Below are positions 1-10,600 of a DNA stretch of 64,000 bases, in pieces. Below the pieces are notes generated by a model that was not told where the DNA came from, searched no databases, and saw nothing but the letters and a program-made list of their open reading frames with translations. The position numbers and the translations under genes were made by a program. Position 1 is the stretch's first letter. Each line of letters starts with the position of its first letter. This DNA comes from Candidatus Barnesiella excrementigallinarum (GTDB lineage Bacteria; Bacteroidota; Bacteroidia; Bacteroidales; Barnesiellaceae): positions 107,287-171,286 of the forward strand of contig DXFL01000030.1 of assembly GCA_019114445.1 (NCBI GenBank). Reading direction: 5' to 3'.

Positions 1-1884
1 GCTCAAACTGATATTGAAGGTAAGAATATGCGAACCGTTATCGGTCATCGAAGCAAAGGTATTGTCGGTGCTGGCCTGACCTGCCGTAAAGTTGCACACC
101 TCGATTTCGGGATATTGCTCCATCCACTGGTGGTAAAGGCGCATACCTATCTCGCGCGAGATTTCGGTGCGGGTACCAATAGGCATCTCTACGGTCACAC
201 CTATACGGGCATTATCCTGTGTAGGCATAAATTCCGTACCTACAAACCGCACCAAAAAGAGGCTCAATACAAAGAACGACATACACCCTACGATAACGAT
301 GGTGCGGTGTCCTACCGCCCAACGCAGCAAGCGGGCATAGGCATTGTCGAAACTGTCCAACCCTTTCTCAATAGGTCCGTAAAGCAGTTTGAATACTTTC
401 GACTGCTTCGGTTGAAGTTTCAACATACGCGAACACAACATAGGCGTAAGCGACAATGCACACACGATAGAGATTACCATAATGATGGTTACCATCCAAC
501 CCAACTGTTGGAAAAGGACACCGGTCATACCGGTTACCAGCGTCAACGGGAAGAATACGGCAATAAGAGTAAGCGTAGAGGCTACAACCGAAAGTCCCAC
601 CTCGTTGGTACCGTGAATGGCGGCTTGCCGAGGTTCACTACCCCGCTCGATATGGTTGGTTACGTTTTCGAGTACCACAATGGCGTCGTCCACCACCATA
701 CCGATAGCAATAGACAGAGACGAAAGCGATATGATATTCAGCGAATTGCCAGTTGCCGCCAAATAAATGAACGAGGCTACCAGCGAAATAGGTATCGTAA
801 TGATAATGATTATCGTGGCTCTCCACCGACCCAAGAAGAGGAATACCACTATCGACACGAAAATCAGAGCCAGAATAACAGTCTCGAACAGCGTATTGAT
901 GGTGTTGCGAATGTTGTCGGAGGTATCGACAATCACACCCAGTTTTACGTCGCTGGGCAAGTTTTTCTGCAACCGGGGCATGGCAGCCTTCACCGCATTG
1001 GAAATTTCCACCGAATTGGCTCCCGATTGTTTTTGGATAACAATCATCGCACCTTGAATACCGTTATTGTAAGTCTCTTGCGCACGCTCTTCCACCGAGT
1101 CGTGTACCACAGCCACATCGCGCAAATAAATGGTTTTCCCGTTGTAATTGCCCACAACGATGTCGTTCATTTGCAAAGCATCGCTAAACTCGCCTTGCAC
1201 ACGCAACGAATAGGTATCGGAACCCACATCGAACGTACCACCCGGAATGTTCCGGTTCTCGGCTCCGATAACCGAAGCGATAGTCTCGATACTGAGATTA
1301 TAGGCTTCGAGTTTGACCGGGTCGACATAAACCTGAATCTCCCGTTCGGGAGCACCGCTAATGGAGACAGAACCTACCCCGCTGATACGCGCCAACGGGC
1401 TGGCTACATTGTCGTCGAGAATCTTATAGAGTGCCGGCATACTCTCGTTGGCTTGCACCGAAAGTATCACAATAGGAATCATGTCGGAGCTGAATTTGAA
1501 GATAATGGGATTCTCCGCCTCATCGGGCAGCTCCGATTTCACCATATCCAATTTGTCCCGCACATCGTTGGTAAGCACATCGATATCCTCGCCGTATTCA
1601 AATTCGAGGGTAATCAGCGAGATGTTTTCTTTCGACTGGGAGGTAATGTGTTTCAAGTCGCTCACGGCATTGAGGGCATTTTCCAACGGTCGCGTCACAT
1701 TGTTTTCTATATCGGCGGCACTGGCACCGGGATATGCCGTCATCACCATAATCATGTTGGTCTCTATATCGGGATAGAGGTCAATCGGCAATTTTGTAAG
1801 GGAAAAAAGACCCATGATAGCCACTGCAACAAAACAGAGCGCCGTCATAATGGGTTTCTTCACCGAACCTTCGTATATACTCAT
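1..1884 (-). CDS. RND efflux transporter, inner-membrane permease (AcrB/MexB-like), C-terminus beyond window edge
   Basis: Minus-strand translation from ATG at 1884 reads MSIYEGSVKKPIMTALCFVAVAIMGLFSLTKLPIDLYPDIETNMIMV..., with RND motifs (GMVVDDAIVVLENV). Open to the window start, so not listed in the ORF track. Confidence 0.93.
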   Translation of the reverse strand, partial: MSIYEGSVKKPIMTALCFVAVAIMGLFSLTKLPIDLYPDIETNMIMVMTAYPGASAADIENNVTRPLENALNAVSDLKHITSQSKENISLITLEFEYGEDIDVLTNDVRDKLDMVKSELPDEAENPIIFKFSSDMIPIVILSVQANESMPALYKILDDNVASPLARISGVGSVSISGAPEREIQVYVDPVKLEAYNLSIETIASVIGAENRNIPGGTFDVGSDTYSLRVQGEFSDALQMNDIVVGNYNGKTIYLRDVAVVHDSVEERAQETYNNGIQGAMIVIQKQSGANSVEISNAVKAAMPRLQKNLPSDVKLGVIVDTSDNIRNTINTLFETVILALIFVSIVVFLFLGRWRATIIIIITIPISLVASFIYLAATGNSLNIISLSSLSIAIGMVVDDAIVVLENVTNHIERGSEPRQAAIHGTNEVGLSVVASTLTLIAVFFPLTLVTGMTGVLFQQLGWMVTIIMVISIVCALSLTPMLCSRMLKLQPKQSKVFKLLYGPIEKGLDSFDNAYARLLRWAVGHRTIVIVGCMSFFVLSLFLVRFVGTEFMPTQDNARIGVTVEMPIGTRTEISREIGMRLYHQWMEQYPEIEVCNFTAGQASTDNTFASMTDNGSHILTFNISLS

Positions 1885-1933
1885 ATAATTTTATTCTTTA
1901 TTGTGTGAATAGTTTGGGTGGGGTATTATGTTC

Positions 1934-2950
1934 TCATTCCGCAATTTTCACGGCGGCGCCATCTTTCAACCGGGTATGACCGGCGGTCACAACCATCGAA
2001 CCGCTCTCTACCCCCGAAATAAGTTCATACGTATTGTCGATGTGCCGACCCAACTGCACTTGGTTGAACGAAACTTTACCATCTTTATAGACATAAACGA
2101 AGCGGTCGCCCGACCCCGAACGTTTAATCACGGCACGATCGGGTACTACTACACGATTGACATTGCCGAAATCGATGTTTACACGGGCAAACATTCCCGG
2201 ACGAATGCGATTGTCGGTATTAGGGATATTGATTTCGGTCACAAATGTACGGGTAGAAGCATCGATGGTGGGATGTATCAACGACACCTTGCCTTTGAAC
2301 TTTTCATCGCCATACACCTCGACATTCACATCGACCGGCATACCCTGTTTTACCTTCGTAAAATCGCTTTCCGATACGTTTACCAATACTTTTACCGGCT
2401 GTATTTGCATAACGGTGAGAATAGCACCGCTGGCCATATCGCCATCGTCGAAATTACGGGCGGTGACCACCCCGTTAACAGGGCTTACCAATACGGTATT
2501 CTCATCTAAGTTCTCATACGCCGTCTTGGTTGTTTCGTACTGTGTGCGCATTTGATCCACCTGTTGTTGCGAAGCTCCACCTACGGCAAACAACTCTTTC
2601 ACCCGGTTGTATTCCAATTCGAGGTTATCGAGTTGCAACTTCTGTTGTGCCAAATTGGCACGGTCGAGGTCTACCAGTTTCTGCCCGGCCTTTACGTGGT
2701 CGCCTACCTCTACATAAATCTTCTTGATACGATTGGGGAGCGACGAACTGATGAGGTTTCGTTTATACGGTTCTACCGTAGCCGTATACGATACAACCTG
2801 AGGTATGGGTTGTTCCACTACCTTTTCGACTTTCACCAGTTGGACAGTCTCCTCTTCGGCCTGTCCGGTAGCCTCTTTTTTACCCGAACAAGCGACAAAC
2901 AGCACGGCCGCACAAACAGCCATCATGTAGGACAAATGTTTTCTTTCCAT
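1934..2950 (-). CDS. RND efflux periplasmic adaptor (membrane fusion protein), lipoprotein
   Basis: 338 aa, lipobox-like FVAC, biotinyl-lipoyl-like and HlyD-like segments; between an RND permease and a TolC-like gene. Confidence 0.93.
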   Translation of the reverse strand: MERKHLSYMMAVCAAVLFVACSGKKEATGQAEEETVQLVKVEKVVEQPIPQVVSYTATVEPYKRNLISSSLPNRIKKIYVEVGDHVKAGQKLVDLDRANLAQQKLQLDNLELEYNRVKELFAVGGASQQQVDQMRTQYETTKTAYENLDENTVLVSPVNGVVTARNFDDGDMASGAILTVMQIQPVKVLVNVSESDFTKVKQGMPVDVNVEVYGDEKFKGKVSLIHPTIDASTRTFVTEINIPNTDNRIRPGMFARVNIDFGNVNRVVVPDRAVIKRSGSGDRFVYVYKDGKVSFNQVQLGRHIDNTYELISGVESGSMVVTAGHTRLKDGAAVKIAE

Positions 2951-2990
2951 ATAATTGTTTTCTTTTTATTATTCTGTAACTGTATGTGTG

Positions 2991-4475
2991 TTATTTTTTT
3001 TCTTGGTTAGCCGGTTTGTACTGTTCCAAATCGGTGTTGCCGAGCAGCAACTGCAAATCCGATTTGGCGGCCAAAAAATCGTATATTGCCTGATTGTAGG
3101 ATAACCGCGAATTGGTCAATGCCAAGTCGGCATCGTTCAACTCGATAAAGGTGGCCGAACCTATCTCGAAACTCTTTTGCATAATCGAATAAGCCTTCTC
3201 GGCCTGACGAACACCCTCTTTATTGGAGGCTATCTGTTTGATCGACTTTTGAATATTGTCCATCGACATTTGCACCTGCATGGAAAGGGTGTTTTTAAGA
3301 TTGTCGCGTTGCAAACCCAGTTGCAGAACATTCGACTTGGCCTGCTTGATCTTAAAATGGCGGGAGCCGCCTTGAAAAATAGGCAGCGACAACGAAAGGC
3401 CCACCGTAGAATAGGGGCTCCAACGAAAATCGTCGAACATACCGCCATAACTCATCGAAATCCAGTTGTAGTTGGCTGTGGCCGACAGCGTGGGGAACCA
3501 AGCCATGCGCTGAACATCGACCGCCTTTTTCAAATAAGCGGTTTGCAAATCCAACTGACGTAAGTCGGTATTTTGTTCGAGCGAGGTATCGATATTCAAG
3601 GTCTCTTCATACATGGATGCTTCGTAATCGTCCAGTTTATCGGTTACTTCAATCTCCACAGCCATGTCGACACCCATGAGAACCTTCAACTGCAATTTAC
3701 TCAATTTCACGCTGTTTTCGGTCTGTAACAACGAAGGTTCGAGGTTACGCACTTGCACCTCGGCACGCAATACATCGTATTCCGAAGCGGTTCCCTGTTC
3801 AAACTTGTTGCGGTAATCTTTGGCATTGAGCTTGGCATTGTCGTAACTCATCTTGATTACCTCGTAGGAGTTCTGAGCCAATAACAAACTGTAATAGGCT
3901 TTCTCGACTTGATTGACCATACTCAAACGCGAGGAACGGGCAGCTTCGACCGCCTGTTCGATGTCGGCGCTCGACATCTGTACGCTCTTCCACAACTGGG
4001 GGGCGATAATGGGTAACGAGGCACTAAACCCTACCGAATAAGTGTTGTCGGTACCCACTTTCATGCCGGTCTCGCCCGACGAAGAGGAGGAACCTCCCGT
4101 TTGCGGCATCTGAAAATCGGGGTGGAGCTGGCCTATCGTGTTATATATGGGGGCAAACATGGCACTCATGTCGAAAGCCTCGGAATCCATATACATGGTT
4201 TGTTTCTCTATCGTACGACTGTACGAAGCGGCAGCATCGATACGGGGAAACAAACCTGCAATAGTCTCTTTCTTGGAATAGTCCTTCTTCTCTATTTCCA
4301 TATCGGCCACCTTTATTGTGGGATTTTCGTTAAGGGCTATACTAATGGCGGTTTTCAAATCGAGGGTAAGCGATTGAACCGGTTGGGATTGCGTCTGTGC
4401 CCAACAAGTCCCCTGAAAAAGCAACAGAGCCAATGCGGCACCCATCATACGGTGCCCGATCGTTCTTCCGTTCAT
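2991..4475 (-). CDS. TolC family outer membrane efflux protein
   Basis: 494 aa with signal peptide; TolC-type coiled-coil repeats (EKAYYSLLLAQNSYEVIKMSYDNAKLNAKDYRNKFEQGTASEYDVLRAEVQVRNLEP). Confidence 0.93.
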   Translation of the reverse strand: MNGRTIGHRMMGAALALLLFQGTCWAQTQSQPVQSLTLDLKTAISIALNENPTIKVADMEIEKKDYSKKETIAGLFPRIDAAASYSRTIEKQTMYMDSEAFDMSAMFAPIYNTIGQLHPDFQMPQTGGSSSSSGETGMKVGTDNTYSVGFSASLPIIAPQLWKSVQMSSADIEQAVEAARSSRLSMVNQVEKAYYSLLLAQNSYEVIKMSYDNAKLNAKDYRNKFEQGTASEYDVLRAEVQVRNLEPSLLQTENSVKLSKLQLKVLMGVDMAVEIEVTDKLDDYEASMYEETLNIDTSLEQNTDLRQLDLQTAYLKKAVDVQRMAWFPTLSATANYNWISMSYGGMFDDFRWSPYSTVGLSLSLPIFQGGSRHFKIKQAKSNVLQLGLQRDNLKNTLSMQVQMSMDNIQKSIKQIASNKEGVRQAEKAYSIMQKSFEIGSATFIELNDADLALTNSRLSYNQAIYDFLAAKSDLQLLLGNTDLEQYKPANQEKK

Positions 4476-4508
4476 AGGTCTTTTTTTATCATTAAAGGGT
4501 TACTATAT

Positions 4509-5126
4509 TCATTTATTTTTATTTTCTGCAAAAAACTGGTCGGTAAACTTTATTCCTTCGGGTGTAGCAATACCCCGGATAAAGCTCTTAAATATGGTCT
4601 CGAAAATCTCGGTAAACGTATATTTCGAATTGAATATACGATCGGCATTTTTCAACAAATCGAATTGCAACGAAAGCAACGTGGCTACAATTTCCATATT
4701 TATATCGTCGCGTATCATTCCCTCGCCTATACCCTCGCGCAGCAAATCGACCATCGCCTGCTTGTGGACCTCGCGCTCCCGGGCATACCGGTCATACACC
4801 TTCGGGTAGTGCCGCTCCATATCGAAAAAATAGGCGGGACTGGCCTCACGCATAAACCGCAATATGTCCATGTGGACCCTCAGCAACAAATCGATTACAT
4901 TTTTTCTTTGGAGATAGTACTGCTCCAACCGCTCGTTACGCTCTTTCTCCGCCTCTTCCAAACAGACCAACAGCAGTTCGTTTTTCTCTTTGAAATTTTC
5001 ATACAGCGTCCGCTTCGAGATACCCAACTGCGACGCAATCATATCCATCGTAACTGCCTTGATTCCGTTACACAGGAACATTCGCGTTGCTTGCTTGATG
5101 ATTCGGGCTTGTAACTCTACATTCAT
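4509..5126 (-). CDS. TetR/AcrR family transcriptional regulator
   Basis: N-terminal HTH IIKQATRMFLCNGIKAVTMDMIASQLGISKRTLYENFKEKNELL. Start at 5126 (MNVELQ) preferred because the ORF start at 5150 lies upstream of the predicted TSS. Confidence 0.92.
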   Translation of the reverse strand: MNVELQARIIKQATRMFLCNGIKAVTMDMIASQLGISKRTLYENFKEKNELLLVCLEEAEKERNERLEQYYLQRKNVIDLLLRVHMDILRFMREASPAYFFDMERHYPKVYDRYAREREVHKQAMVDLLREGIGEGMIRDDINMEIVATLLSLQFDLLKNADRIFNSKYTFTEIFETIFKSFIRGIATPEGIKFTDQFFAENKNK

Positions 5127-5147
5127 ACGGGTTTTACTTTGGTGTGG

Positions 5148-5185
5148 CAAATGTATAGAAAACTTTGAAAACTAAAATAGTTTTC
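5148..5185 (-). promoter_or_regulatory. Predicted promoter (-7 TACATTTG, 5155..5148) with overlapping 19-bp palindromic operator (5167-5185)
   Basis: Minus-strand TACATTTG matches TAnnTTTG. GAAAACTA-AAA-TAGTTTTC is a perfect 8-bp-arm palindrome over the expected -33 position. Confidence 0.65.
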
Positions 5186-5307
5186 TGCGACTCATTTATA
5201 TACTGCTTCTGTTAATTAAAACAAACTTCTTTGAAGTATCGTTATCCATACCCTTTTACAACCACACTACAACACTCCCCAAGCTATTTTTCTCGCTTAA
5301 TCATAAA

Positions 5308-5345
5308 AAAACGAAACCCGGCCATAAATAGCCGGGTTTCGTTTT
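5308..5345 (-). terminator. Intrinsic terminator downstream of the lpxA-like gene
   Basis: AAAACGAAACCCGGC-cataaata-GCCGGGTTTCGTTTT, perfect 15-bp stem with T/A flanks (potentially bidirectional). Confidence 0.9.
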
Positions 5346-5369
5346 ATCACAGTTTTATATTTCTCGCTT

Positions 5370-6155
5370 TTACATTCCTTCGCCGTAAGTGGCGATGATT
5401 CCCATTTTCGTCTCCTCGAAGAAAGAGAGGATATAGTCGATTTCGGGACTGGGGGTTACAACCTCCTTGATACGGAGTATCGCGTTTTCGAGGCTGGTTC
5501 CCGATGAATAAACCTGACGGTAGGCCAAAGCGATATTCTCGATCGTGGCTTCGCTGAATCCTTTCCGACGAAGGATAAAGGCATTGATTCCCTTATAGGT
5601 AATGGGATTGTGTGCCGCCAAAATATACGGGGGGATATCTTTGCTGGTACGGCAACCACTCTTGACGAGCGTCCAACTGCCTACCCGACAGTTTTCTTTC
5701 ACAATGACACGACCGGCCAAAATGGCTTTGCTGTGTATGTGGCAACAGCCCGAAAGGTCGCAGTCGATACCGAGTATACAGTCGTCGTCGACCCGGCAAT
5801 CGTGACCGATACGGGTTCCTTTCAAAAGACATATTCTGTTCCCGATAACGGTTTCGCCTTCGGGAGTAGTGGCGCGGTTAATTACTACATATTCGCGAAT
5901 CACATTGTTATCGCCTACCGTGAGCCGGGTAGCGTCGCCTTTGTAGTGGAAGTCTTGCGGCTCGGCGCCCAAAATGGCTCCCTGAAAAACCCGGTTGTTC
6001 TTGCCCAAGACCGTCCCCGCCAAGATGCTGGCATAGGGATATATCACGCAATTATCACCGATAACTACATCTTTATCGATGTAAGCAAAGGGGTGAATCG
6101 TTACATTGTTGCCGATCACGGCTTTGGGATCGACGTATGCTAACGGACTAATCAT
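5370..6155 (-). CDS. LpxA-like acyl-ACP--UDP-N-acetylglucosamine O-acyltransferase paralog
   Basis: 261 aa, left-handed beta-helix hexapeptide repeats and C-terminal RRKGFS / YILSFFEETKMGI; collinear with E. coli LpxA as recalled. Confidence 0.85.
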   Translation of the reverse strand: MISPLAYVDPKAVIGNNVTIHPFAYIDKDVVIGDNCVIYPYASILAGTVLGKNNRVFQGAILGAEPQDFHYKGDATRLTVGDNNVIREYVVINRATTPEGETVIGNRICLLKGTRIGHDCRVDDDCILGIDCDLSGCCHIHSKAILAGRVIVKENCRVGSWTLVKSGCRTSKDIPPYILAAHNPITYKGINAFILRRKGFSEATIENIALAYRQVYSSGTSLENAILRIKEVVTPSPEIDYILSFFEETKMGIIATYGEGM

Positions 6156-6175
6156 AGTATGCTGTTTTTAATTTT

Positions 6176-7582
6176 TTACTTTGTATTTTCCTCTATCTCT
6201 CTACCGCCACCCAAAGCGTGGTAGAGGCTCACTACGGCAACCATACATTGGTACGAATCGGATATTTGCGACAGTTGTGCGTTCAACAACGACTGTTGTG
6301 CGGTAAGTACTTCGAGGTAAGTCGATGTACCCAGTTTCATCAACGACTCGGTCGATTCTACGGCTCGTTCCAACGAAGCGACTTGCAATTCGCGATTGGC
6401 AAGCGTCTCTTTGGAAGTTTGAATTTGATACAAGGCGTTGCTTACTTCGGCTCCGGCATTCAGTATAGTCTGTTGAAAATTAATGGCAGCCATCTCCTGT
6501 TGAGCCTTAGCCGCTTTCAAGTTGGCTATGTTGCTTCCATGATTGAAAATGGGTTGCACCAACGAGGCTGCCGCCGAAAGCAGCACTTTCCCGGGATTGA
6601 CAATGGCACTACCGGCCGAATTGGTCCACCCGGCCGAACCCGAAATAACCAAATTGGGATAAAATGCCGACCGGGCTATGTTGGTCGTATAGTATGCCGC
6701 AGCCAACGAGAGTTCGGCCGACTGCACATCGGGACGGTTGGAGAGGAGCTGTACGGGAACTCCGGCATGGATTACCTCAGGGAGTTTTTGATCTGCAAAT
6801 TTTCCGCGTTCAATCGCTTGCGGAGCTTGATAAAGAAGGGTCGAAAGACTGTTTTCGGCCTCTCTTATCTGCTGACGCAAGGCTGGTACCGAGGCAGCAA
6901 TCATGTAGCTGTTAGCCTCGCTTTGGGCTACGGCAGCCTCGTTGGCCATACCGCCAATCTTCATGGCCTTGATGGTTTCGACACTCTTGTTCCAAGTCTG
7001 TGCGGTTGCTTCGGTAATGGCCAGTTGCTCGTCGAGCATCAACAACGTATAATATCCGTTGGCTATCGCCGATATGATTTGCGTACGTACCGCCTGTTTG
7101 TAGGCTTCGCTTTGCATAAGCACGGCTTTGGCATTGCGTTTGGAGTTGAGGATTCGGCCAAACAGGTCGATTTCCCAACTGGCCGTAACCGGAGCGCTGT
7201 AAGTCCAAGTACCTTTACTGCCGTCGAAACTGCTTACCCCACCTTGCGGTGTAAGATTGAGCGTGGGCAGAAAGGCCAATCGGGCAGCCTTAAAACTGGC
7301 ATTGGCAGCCTCGACCTGCAACATGGCTGTTTGCAAATCGCTGTTCTTCTCCAATCCTATGCGAATGAGACGTTGCAAAATGGTATCGGTAAAGACCTCT
7401 TCCCAGGGCAAATCGCCCATGTTGAGGGAGTCGGCGGCAAGCGTGTCGCCCGCCGCAACGGTATCCCTGAAAAGACCCTCGACATTCACGTCGGGTCTGT
7501 GGTATTTATTATATATGTGGCAACTGTTGAACATGGTAATCATGGTCAAACCACATACGGTATATAAAAGGATTCGTTTCAT
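6176..7582 (-). CDS. Efflux transporter outer membrane lipoprotein (NodT/TolC family)
   Basis: 468 aa; TolC-like (VQLLSNRPDVQSAELSLAAAYYTTNIARSAFYPNL), lipobox FNSC; downstream of RND permease. Confidence 0.93.
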   Translation of the reverse strand: MKRILLYTVCGLTMITMFNSCHIYNKYHRPDVNVEGLFRDTVAAGDTLAADSLNMGDLPWEEVFTDTILQRLIRIGLEKNSDLQTAMLQVEAANASFKAARLAFLPTLNLTPQGGVSSFDGSKGTWTYSAPVTASWEIDLFGRILNSKRNAKAVLMQSEAYKQAVRTQIISAIANGYYTLLMLDEQLAITEATAQTWNKSVETIKAMKIGGMANEAAVAQSEANSYMIAASVPALRQQIREAENSLSTLLYQAPQAIERGKFADQKLPEVIHAGVPVQLLSNRPDVQSAELSLAAAYYTTNIARSAFYPNLVISGSAGWTNSAGSAIVNPGKVLLSAAASLVQPIFNHGSNIANLKAAKAQQEMAAINFQQTILNAGAEVSNALYQIQTSKETLANRELQVASLERAVESTESLMKLGTSTYLEVLTAQQSLLNAQLSQISDSYQCMVAVVSLYHALGGGREIEENTK

Positions 7583-7611
7583 ATATTCTGTTTTATAGCG
7601 TTACCTCCATA

Positions 7612-10600
7612 TTATTTGGAATACTGTTCAATCTCCGAAAGTACCTCCTTATTATCCAAATCGTCCCATTTGAGCGGTTTGATCTTCTCTTGAATAATCT
7701 GGAATACCACGAACAAGGCCGGTACGATAAATATCTGGCATATCATACCGATGAGCATACCGCCTACGGCGCCGGCACCCAGCGTGCCGTTACCATTGGC
7801 GCCTACGCCGGTGGCAAACATCATAGGCAACAAACCGATGACCATAGCCAGCGAAGTCATTAAGATAGGACGCAAACGGGCTGCTGCTCCGTCGATGGCG
7901 GCATTAATGATAGGCATACCGGTACGGCGACGATCCAACGCAAACTCTACAATAAGAATCGCATTCTTGGCCAACAAACCGATAAGCATAATCAAAGCGA
8001 TTTGCAAATAGATGTTGTTCTCTACACCCATCATCAACGCAAAGATGAAGCTGCCGGCCAAACCGAACGGAATCGAAAGGATTACCGATAGCGGCAATAT
8101 GTAGCTCTCGTACTGGGCACTCAGCAACAGGTAAACGAATACCAAACACAAAATAAAGATAATGGCCGTCGTGCCGCTGCTCGAACTTTGTTCCTCACGG
8201 GTCATACCTGAGAACTCATAGCCATAGCCTACCGGCAACGTTTCGGCGGCAACCTCCTCGATAGCTTTGATAGCCTCGCCCGAACTGTACCCGTCGGCGG
8301 GGTTACCGTTGATGGTCATTGCTGTAAACATATTGAAACGCTTAATGTTATCGGGGCCATACACCTTCTTCAACGTAATGAAGTTGGTAATCGGAGCCAT
8401 CTCGGAACCATTACGAATCTTAATGTTGTTGAGGCTTTCGGGATTGGTACGTGCATTGGGATCGGCCTGTATCATCACACGATACAATTTACCGAAACGG
8501 TTGAAGTTCGACGAATACATACCTCCCAAATAACCTTGCAATGCCGAGAGCACATCTTTCGGGCTAATGCCGGCCTGCTTGCACTTGGCAACATCGACAT
8601 CGACCATGTATTGCGGGAACGAGGGGTTGAAGGTAGTCGAAGCCATAGCAATTTCGGGACGTTTCATCAACTCGGCCAAGAAGTTTTGTGCCACTTCGTA
8701 GAAATGGTCGAGCGAACCACCCGTCTTGTCTTGCAAGTTCAACTCAAAACCGTTACTGATACTGTAACCCGGAATCATAGGCGGTGCGAAACACAACACA
8801 CGGGCATCCTTAATTTCGGTGGCAAACTTGCCATAAAGGGCTCCGATAACCGAGTTTACGTCCATACCTTTGTCGGTACGTTCGCTCCAATCTTTCAATT
8901 TCACGATAAACGAACCGTAAGTATTACCCTGTCCGCCGATGAAACTGAAACCCACGATTTGAGTACGGCTCTTCACCGCAGGGTGTGTAGCAATAATACT
9001 GTCGACTTCCATCAACACTTTTTCGGTACGTTCCTGCGAAGTACCCGGCTGCAAGTCGGCGGTAATCATAATCGTACCTGTATCCTCATTAGGTACCAAA
9101 CCCGTAGGAGTAATGTTCATCAGTACAACGAGAACAACAATTCCCACAATAACCCCGGCAAAAGAAAGTTTCTTGTGATTTACAAAATGCTTGACCCCGT
9201 TTTTATATTTACCGAGCAACGTATCGTAAGCCGCATTGAAAGCGGTGTGGAAACGGTCGATAAAGGTAGTCTTTTTGTGCCCGTTCTTATCATGTGGTTT
9301 CAACAAAATGGCACACAAGGCAGGGCTCAACGTCAAGGCGTTGATGGCCGAAAAACCGATGGCAAATGCCATAGTGAGACCAAACTGGCGGTAGAATGTA
9401 CCCGAAGTTCCGGTCATGAAACTTACCGGGATAAACACCGACATCATCACCAACGTAATCGATATAATGGCGCCCGACAACTCGCGCATGGCATCGATCG
9501 ACGCCTTCCGAGCCGAACGGTAGCCCTGGTCGAGCTTGGCATGGACACCCTCGACGACCACTATCGCATCGTCGACCACTATCGCAATGGCCAGCACCAA
9601 TGCACAAAGGGTCAACAGGTTCAAGCTGAATCCCATGAGGTAAAGGGCAAAGAAAGTACCGATAAGCGATACGGGAATGGCGATGGCAGGGATCAGCGTA
9701 GAACGGAAATCCTGCAAGAAGATATACACCACGAAGAATACCAAAATAAAGGCTTCGATAAGGGTCTTGATTACCTCGTGAATCGAAGCAAACAAGAAGT
9801 CGTTGGCATTAAGAGTGGTTTCTATTTTCATTCCCGGCGGAAGATCTTTCTCAATCTCGCCGAGCAATTCGGTAATATCACCGATAATTTGAGTGGCGTT
9901 AGAACCTGCCGTTTGGTAAATCATGGAGCTCACGGCATTATGACCGTTTTGGAAATTCTTAAACCCGTAGGTCAAACGTCCCAACTCCACATCGGCTACA
10001 TCTTTTAAATAAAGAATCTGGCCATCGGCATCGGCCCGTATCACCATATCGCCAAACTCTTCGGGAGTTTGCAAACGGCCTTTATAGGTAAGCACATATT
10101 GGAACGATTGGTTACCTTGATCGCCAAACTGACCGGGAGCCGCCTCGATATTCTGTTCGGCCAAGATAGCCGAAATATCGGAAGGCATTAAGCCATATTG
10201 CGCCATCACATCGGGTTTCAACCAAATACGCATGGAGTAGTCGGCCGCCATTACGTTGGCATCGCCCACACCCGGCACACGCTGAATCAACGGAATCACG
10301 TTGATTTTCGCGTAGTTTTCGAGAAATTCGAGGCTATACCGGTCATCGGGACTATACAGCGAAAACACCATCAACATACTGGTTTGCCGCTTTTGGGTGA
10401 TCACACCCACCTGCGTAACCTCGGCAGGCAACAAGTTCTGAGCTTTGGCCACACGGTTCTGCACGTTCACCGCAGCCATATCGGGATCGGTACCCTGTTT
10501 GAAATATACGTTAATCGAGGCCGAACCTGTATTGGTGGCCGTAGAATTCATATACAACATATCCTCCACACCGTTGATCGACTCCTCCAACGGAGCGATA

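Noticed and set aside
28-1908. 626-aa plus-strand ORF and many other long antisense ORFs (e.g. 8536-10008, 15594-17390, 39008-40663, 45299-46963)
   Set aside because: They lie antisense to clear coding genes (RND, GH31, PPIase, clpX/clpP), and their translations are low-complexity His/Arg/Gly-rich with no family. They arise from codon bias in the real genes.
5126-5150. Upstream start codon for the TetR gene (MPHQSKTR...)
   Set aside because: It would lie within the predicted -7 promoter element; the internal ATG at 5126 fits better.
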